A stretch of DNA of 64,000 bases from Isoetes taiwanensis (lineage: Eukaryota; Streptophyta; Lycopodiopsida; Isoetales; Isoetaceae), in assembly GCA_021234155.1 (NCBI GenBank), contig JAJEKV010000020.1, forward strand, positions 10,272,181-10,336,180, written 5' to 3'. Under the pieces are notes generated by a model. The model was not told where the DNA came from. It saw only the letters and a list, made by a program, of their open reading frames with translations, and searched no databases. Made by a program: the position numbers and the translations under genes. Positions 58,240-64,000 of the stretch are shown here, piece after piece. Position 1 is the first letter of the stretch. Each line of letters opens with the position of its first letter.

Positions 58240-60930
58240 GGTCACCACTTCTTTGCAAACCTACGAGATGGTGTAACCCATCCACCTGAGGGTATATCTT
58301 TCTTTCTCGTTACTATAAGTACAAATTGATGGCAAAACAAGTCATCTTCAGGATCATAATCCTCCGGCCCAGAGATATTTAGGCCTTCCTTCCTAGGACC
58401 AACATGTGTGTTACACCCCATTTGGAGGAAGGCCATGGACTTACTTGAATACTATAACCACATCATCGGCTTCCTCGGTGTTATCAAGTCTCTCCACCTA
58501 GTCTTAGGTAGCCACCATCATCTTTGGTTCATCGGAGGATGTGTCTACTTGTCCCAATAATCCATGTACTGTGTCAATAATCTATCAATGCAAGGTTGGT
58601 ATCATGGGGTTATTTTTTCAATACGCAGTGTGTTAAATCTTTAGTCCAATGTGCTTTGCAATGAATCCACCTCACGGAAAGGCTTAAAACTTTTGGTTGA
58701 CCCCTTGGAATCTTAGGTTTACCATTTTTCATCTTAAATTGCCATATAGGTACTCCCTCATCGGCCTCCATTTATCATCGAATGTCTCATCTTCCATTGC
58801 ATAGTTAACTTATTTCCCATGACCCGGAAAGTGTACTAAAAGGTCTAGATTGACCTTCCATATCAAAACATAACCTTGATAAAATTCTTCCAATCAGGCA
58901 CCTCTTGTATGATCGACCTATAGGAGAAGGTAGAAATGCATTCACTAGAACTTCATTAGATTGTAAATTCTTCTTGGTGGTCAAAACGTCGGACAAGTGC
59001 TTTAAGCTGCTAAAAATCTCATCAGCGTGAATTTGACATGCATATTGTGTTTGAAAATTGAGTATTACAAATAATAAGCGTTGCCTTTAAAACATTAAAG
59101 TAGGAAAAATAGGGGGTACCAACTAATATAATTATTTAGTAACATCAATTTTGCTTATTAGCTAAGTGCTTTATGTGCTTTAAGTGTTTGTCATGGGAAA
59201 GTTATTTTACCACCAAAGAATTTACATGATAGTCTAGGAAGATTGGTCAGGTTTGAGATTTCAGCTAGCACTATACTTCCCAAACAATGCATCCACATCC
59301 TCATGGTATGTGTCCGGGCATTAGACCTAAATTCTCTCCAAAAGACACCCACGGCTGTTAAATAAGATAGGAATGAGAATATATACTGTTTTATTACATC
59401 GGCACAATTGTCAAGTTGGAGGAGGAACCTTGGTGGTAGATCTGAAGTTGGGGAGGCCATTGAGCTTGGGGAAGCAACATGTTGAAGCTTACGACTTCTA
59501 AACGCATGGTAAACTTCTCTAAATTATTAGGCTTTCTATCAACAATACGCTGAAGAGTGAGGATTTGGCTACCACCTCGGGGTTGTGGAGGTCCTGAAAT
59601 AACCACTCTCATAGTTCCTCAAGCACCCTCATCCACACGCTATTATGTCAAGGACCATCCTCACAATTGCAAACTAAAATGGCCATAATAATTGGCACCG
59701 AGCCATACACTATTACTGTCGGAGAGACTTGCAAGATAAAGCTCTATTGATTTGCTTGGGTATGTAACCTCTTTGTGGCAAACAGAGTCTTGATTGATCC
59801 ATCTTGTCATGTATAATGCAAACATAGTTATTGGGTTCCCAAACATGATAATGTTCTCCACATCAATAAGTGGATCTACATGATGGTTGAGTGCGTCATG
59901 TGATCTTTCATTTGCTCCCTTATCTTAGTCCTTTGGCGGTTGCTTGGTCTTATCAAGTCTCTTTCAACTTAGCACACAAGTTGCACTTTGCAAGTTGTTG
60001 AAGTGTCTATAGTGATATGCTTGGAAGTGCTTGCTCCATAGTCTCTTTTGTTCGGGTTGAGATATTGCGGTGCATGGTTCGAAGCAAAGCATTCACTTTC
60101 TCGATATGCTCTTACGGGTACAATGGGATGGCAATCTCTTCGACAACTATTTTTTTTTTTTCCTGTTGATCTTTCCTACTTTATGTGGCATATTCTTTCG
60201 ACATTGAATTTAACATATTTTTCAAAACCTCCATGCCGGCCCGGGATCTAGAAGTTGGCCTCAACGTACCATTATTTCCATGTAATGCAATTTTACTCCC
60301 TTTGCATGACTTGCTTGCTAATTTTGCCAGATGAAATTGGAATGCCATGAATATGTGTCGATGCAACTTTACATATCCATGTCCCTAGCGATTGGGTATT
60401 TTGTTTCTTTGGAAATGTTTCATCTTGAAGTCTGCAAGCTCTTGAATGGAGTACATATAAGTCACTCCTCTCATCACAGAGTATCTCTGGAAGTGGCTCT
60501 TGCTTCCACCAATTCATCAATTTCAAACCCAACAACATTCCATTCCCTTACCTTAGTCGAGCTTCGTGAACATTCCTTACTTGACTTGGACCTCTTGCTA
60601 GAATGTGTTTCACCAGCAGGTGTGCCTCTTCTCACGAGAAAATGTAGTCACGGCAGCAGCTATTGGAGGGTGCATTGAAAATGGGTATCATCCACAACCT
60701 AAACAAGTAAAGATTCTTCTATAAACTCAATACAGGGCTATAGGCCATGGCATGATGCATGGAACCTCCAATTGTTTAATACAAGCGGTGCAATCTGGTG
60801 ATTTGATCCTTTTCCTTCCATTTTCACCTCTAAACTGACCTTAGCCCACACCCACTTTACCATCACTCTCCCTAACCTTTCATCATTGTGACTGGATGGG
60901 ATCAGCTGATATGATGGTTCAGCCACCTAC
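58240..60930 (-). pseudogene. Transposase-like uncharacterised protein gene (DUF7869-like), frame-broken
   Basis: Reading right to left in order: DERSDLYVLHSRACRLQDE (about 60.45 kb), LAKCNLCAKLKE (about 59.98 kb), YVCIIHDKMDQSRLCLPQ (about 59.8 kb), PRFLLQLDNCADVIKQYIFS then LSYLTA (about 59.4 kb), TYHEDVDALFGK (about 59.3 kb, one frame over), a WQFKMKNGKPKI block (about 58.7 kb) and YDPEDDLFCHQFVLI (58.3 kb). IIHDKMD, DNC...K.....FLSxLTA and HEDVDALFG form the signature of a widespread transposon-derived plant protein group. I believe it is annotated as DUF7869, recalled from memory. The aspartates in HDKMD, LDNCAD and EDVD are plausible metal ligands. Several frameshifts and stops break it. 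It is distinct from the gene at 21-24.5 kb. Confidence 0.7.
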
Positions 60931-60939
60931 TAGCTCCTT

Positions 60940-61855
60940 ATTGCATTAGTGCTTGGTTCACCTTCTTATTCTTCAATCAACCTCTTGTAAGGGATAATTT
61001 GTAGTAATTAAAATTGCCTCAACACCCACACACTTTGGATGGTCCTGGCATTGACCTAGAACAATGTGTTTACAATGGGGTAACAATGTGATAAGAACAT
61101 GTAGTAGCAATGTTGAAACATGTTGGGGGGGATAGGTATTACATTTTACCCTTTTAGGATCCTACGCTTCACCTATATAAAGTAAAATGTCTTAATATTA
61201 GTTCAAAAAAGGACAAGTAATTTTTGAGAACGGGTCTAAAGGGAACTTTAAGAAATACCAAAAAACCATTAAATGTGGACAAATATGTTGTGAAAGTCAC
61301 TGACCAAAAATATGGGTTGTAAGTATATAAGCAGCAGGTGTAGGTAATTGTGTGCAAAATTAATGGTAACACGGTGTATGCTAGTACTAATAAATTAAGT
61401 ATAGGTAAATTATTCAAATGAGCCCAAAGTTGGTTGTAAGTATATGTTTGAGGTCCTAGAGTAATTATATAAAATTAATGAAAACATATAGGTTTTAAGT
61501 ATAAAGTGACATGTGGGTAATTCTAGAGATTAGTATTAACCCTGAGGTAGTGAAATTCAATAGTAATATTCCAAGCTAATTACCATTATATGATCACAAA
61601 TCTTGTATGATGTGATGGAATCATAATTGCACAAGCTAGCCTATAAGAAACCTTGCGTAACTACTCTATATCTTGCATGAAACCCTCCATTCTAACTCGG
61701 CAGCCAATCCTTTTTCTTCCTAAGCTAAGCCTTCATTGATTTCTGTTGCCATCGTGAGCCATCTTTGCTAGGCTAGATCAGCTTCCATCCCATAGGACTC
61801 GCCTCAGAGGCAAAAAATGAATCAAAATTGATAAAGAAATCCATTCCCCTCGAGA
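60940..61855. other. Spacer, possible LTR-like sequence at its right end
   Basis: AT-rich without ORFs over 82 codons. AGTATATAAGC and GTTTTAAGTATAAAGT repeat-like pieces occur at 61320-61510. The last ~100 bases lead into a possible primer-binding site at 61861. Confidence 0.4.
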
Positions 61856-61860
61856 TACAT

Positions 61861-61882
61861 TGTGGTGCCATCAGTCGGGATA
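61861..61882 (+). other. Possible retrotransposon primer-binding site
   Basis: GATACATTGTGGTGCCATCA, followed by GTCGGGATAA, resembles the plant Ty3-type arrangement of an LTR ending in CA, a short gap and a TTGGYGCC...CGGGGA tRNA-complementary site, with differences. No left LTR copy was identified, so this is tentative. Confidence 0.3.
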
Positions 61883-61896
61883 ATTAGAGGTTATTC

Positions 61897-62305
61897 CAGG
61901 GCAAGCTTAAGCGGGAAAAGGTGTTGAGCACCGGCACAGCAATACTGAGCCCTCCTTGAGTTCAGATGGGGAGATGGAAGCGAGGAAGCTTGAAAAAGAA
62001 GAAGAAATGGAGGAAGCCAGGATGAAGAATGGGCGGAAAAGAATTGAAGAAAAGCGGTGAACCCTCCTCTAGAAGGCGAAGATCTTTGAGAGACATCTTT
62101 GGCAAGCTTAAGCCCAGAAGGGTGTTGAGCACCGGCAGCAGCTACTGAGCCCCATACTCAGCAGGTTAAGGATGAGGAGAAGGAGAGCGAGCTTGAAAAG
62201 AAGAAGAAATGGAGGCGGATGAAGAATAGGCGGAAGAATTAGAAAGCGGTGATTAATGGGGCCCTCCTCCTCCTCAGAAGAAGACGAAGATCTTGCCGAA
62301 GACAT
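61897..62305 (+). repeat. ~200-bp tandem duplication within a charged, coding-like segment
   Basis: The order CAAGCTTAAGC, GGTGTTGAGCACCGGCA, ACTGAGCCC, GGATGAAGAATGGGCGGAA, CCCTCCTC, CGAAGATCTT occurs twice. Translated pieces are strongly charged (KKKKW, MKNRRK, then SSSSEEDEDLAEDIAGRM and a Glu run ending near 62350). It may be the start of a retrotransposon Gag or an unrelated acidic-basic protein. Frames are broken. Confidence 0.6.
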
Positions 62306-62359
62306 CGCCGGAAGAATGCTGATGGCTCAGGAGGAAGAAGAGGAGGAAGTGAAAGGCTG

Positions 62360-62800
62360 GGCTTTTTTGTTTTGTTATTTGGTTTTTGGTTAGAAGAAGC
62401 TGGCTGGGCATCTCAAAAGGCCTCCTTAATTATGGATGGAGCTAGGCATCTCATGGCCACTGAACTACGTAATTTGTAACCTGTTTGGGTAATAATAAAG
62501 GCCTTATGTAAAATTTTTGTGGCAATACAAAAGGTTACTAATGAAATATGTTTCTTTAGTTTCTCCTCCTAACTTGAAGCGAAGCATAATTCTGAGAAGG
62601 CTATTTTGAATTAAACAACTCTAATAAAAGGCCTTGTCATAAGAATTTTCAGCTAGCAATACAAAGTTTAATGGCTGCAATATGTTTCTTTAGTGTCAAC
62701 TCTAACTTCAGCATATTTCTTAATTTGTTTTGGATGCAGCTCTTTCAATTCTTAATTTTTATTTGGTGAAGTGAGATCCACTTGAAGCCTTGAAAATATG
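62360..62800. other. Spacer; duplicated GCCTT...GCAATACAAA...AATATGTTTCTTTAGT
   Basis: GGCCTT, GCAATACAAA(A/G) and ATATGTTTCTTTAGT occur in order at 62501-62560 and 62630-62692, a ~130-bp diverged duplication. No gene seen. Confidence 0.55.
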
Positions 62801-62805
62801 TTTGT

Positions 62806-62922
62806 GTGCAAAATGTTAGAAGTGTCAGCGGAGTCAATACCGCGCTGGCGTGGATTACCATTCGCTTTATCAGTTCACGCCCGAGAGGCGTGTATTGGCT
62901 GTACAATGCAAACATTTTGCAC
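62806..62922. repeat. Short element with 12-bp perfect inverted ends
   Basis: GTGCAAAATGTT (62806-62817) and AACATTTTGCAC (62911-62922) enclose ~93 bases that include an internal ACGCC...GGCGT palindrome. It could be a very small MITE or a foldback. No convincing target duplication. Confidence 0.5.
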
Positions 62923-62929
62923 CTCGCTA

Positions 62930-64000
62930 TTCACTCGCGTGATCGCTCTATTAAAATGCAATTATAGCTTGTGAAGAAATTATTCTGATCACGCTGCAAG
63001 TACAATCAGGATACTACGCATGGCATGGGTACATCTGATAGCTAACTTTCGGCCGAAAACTTATCTATTTCTACAGGCACGCTAATTTTTTAATGCATTA
63101 AATGGGTTTTGCAATTCACCAAAACACATTTAATGCCCGATCGCGCATTTAAATTACAAATGGATATGGTATTAACAAACTTCTTTGGCGAAATCACTTC
63201 AATTTGTTTCATATAACTACGGTTATGAATTGGCACGGCGTATTCATATTTAGTCTCTTTGGCGCGTATTCAGCTGAGTTCACTCATGTGCGGCATAGGC
63301 TACAGGCATAGCTTATTCCAATGAGTAGTGCAATGGGTATACGGAGGGCTTGAAAATGGAGAATGCTAAAGGCGATAATTAGGAGTTAGGACCCACCAGC
63401 GAAGCCATTTTAGATGGCCAATATCCCAATAGGCTGCACCATCTTATTTCTTGAGATCTTGTATGCGGTTTATCTTTTTTCAACGGCGGGGAGATTATTT
63501 GGCCGGCATTTGAGACCTCTTACGAAGAGAACAACACCTGCAGATGAATAACACAGATGAATAACACCACGGATATATGAAATTAAAAACAATGTAAAGA
63601 ATGCAGGTTTTACTAAGAATATCCGTAATCACATGTAAAAGAGCCCAATGTTTTTTGGATTTGTTGATTCACCTTGCCAGTTGTGAATGCTGCGATTCTG
63701 CAGGGGAGGGCCTTTATAATATGGTTTTGAAATATTGAGATGATGATAATTCTGCGGCGTACAGCGTTTAATTTCATACATGCTGCCATTTTATATTAAT
63801 GTCGGAAACTTTGTGCATCTTAGTATATGGCACCTCGGTAATCCTACTTTTTTTCGTCTGCAATGTACGCCCGCATTTAGCGCTGAGCTGGCGCACTGGC
63901 CCGGGGTCGCGGCCCGTGAAACTGGCTTAAAGGTCAACCCACTTGCGGCGTGCATGGGATTGCGTGGCATGCGGGTGATAGCTTTAGGTATTATGGCCCG
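62930..64000. other. Right-end region, no gene seen
   Basis: Mixed composition with scattered GC-rich motifs such as GGCGTATTCA. GAATAACAC(AG/CA)... is duplicated near 63545-63570. No ORF over 60 codons and no recognised motif. Confidence 0.5.

Overview
The window is nuclear DNA from a land plant, probably a vascular plant with a large, repeat-rich genome such as a gymnosperm or fern. The lineage is an inference. The evidence is remnants of plant-type genes (a PDR-class ABC transporter, a receptor-like kinase, a pentatricopeptide repeat protein, a WDR20-type WD40 protein), spliceosomal introns with GT..AG ends, a plant TATA box, LINE and SINE-like sequences and extensive tandem repeats. There is no bacterial-style gene organisation. 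Nearly every recognisable protein sequence is broken by one-base indels, so ORF length is a poor guide. I identified most genes by conserved motifs that jump between frames.

Layout. 0.4-1.45 kb: PDR/ABCG transporter exons between two ~90-bp direct repeats. 1.45-5.4 kb: AT-rich, no gene seen. 5.4-5.75 kb: small ORF behind a TATA box. 8.4-10.7 kb (minus): decayed LINE with an endonuclease domain. 11.4-12.7 kb (minus): N-terminal exons of a WDR20-like gene. 14.36-14.74 kb: C-terminal kinase fragment. 15.2-17.3 kb: repeat-rich block with an ACGT cluster, heat-shock-element-like arrays, a tRNA-like Pol III promoter, a CCGTAGGATC repeat and a GATA microsatellite. 18.3-20.5 kb: PPR remnants. 21.25-24.65 kb: spliced transposase-like gene. 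26.7-28 kb: 150-165-bp tandem repeats. 28.07-32.4 kb: seven hairpins separating two kinds of spacer, plus a nested MITE. 32.44-34.6 kb: ~20-bp minisatellite. 34.6-47 kb: mostly unassigned, with small duplications. 46.9-48.5 kb (minus): possible unrecognised spliced gene. 50.1-53.8 kb: direct repeats resembling a retroelement. 53.8-57.9 kb: partly GC-rich, unassigned. 58.2-60.9 kb (minus): second transposase-like gene, DUF7869-like. 61.86-62.4 kb: possible retrotransposon leader with a duplicated charged coding segment. The right end is unassigned.

The genes do not form a pathway. The window reads as a graveyard of host-gene pieces and mobile elements. The most unusual structure is the hairpin-punctuated cassette at 28-32 kb. 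The best-preserved mobile gene is at 21-24.6 kb. It is unclear whether the many single-base indels are real decay or uncorrected long-read errors, and that decides whether several genes here are dead or intact.
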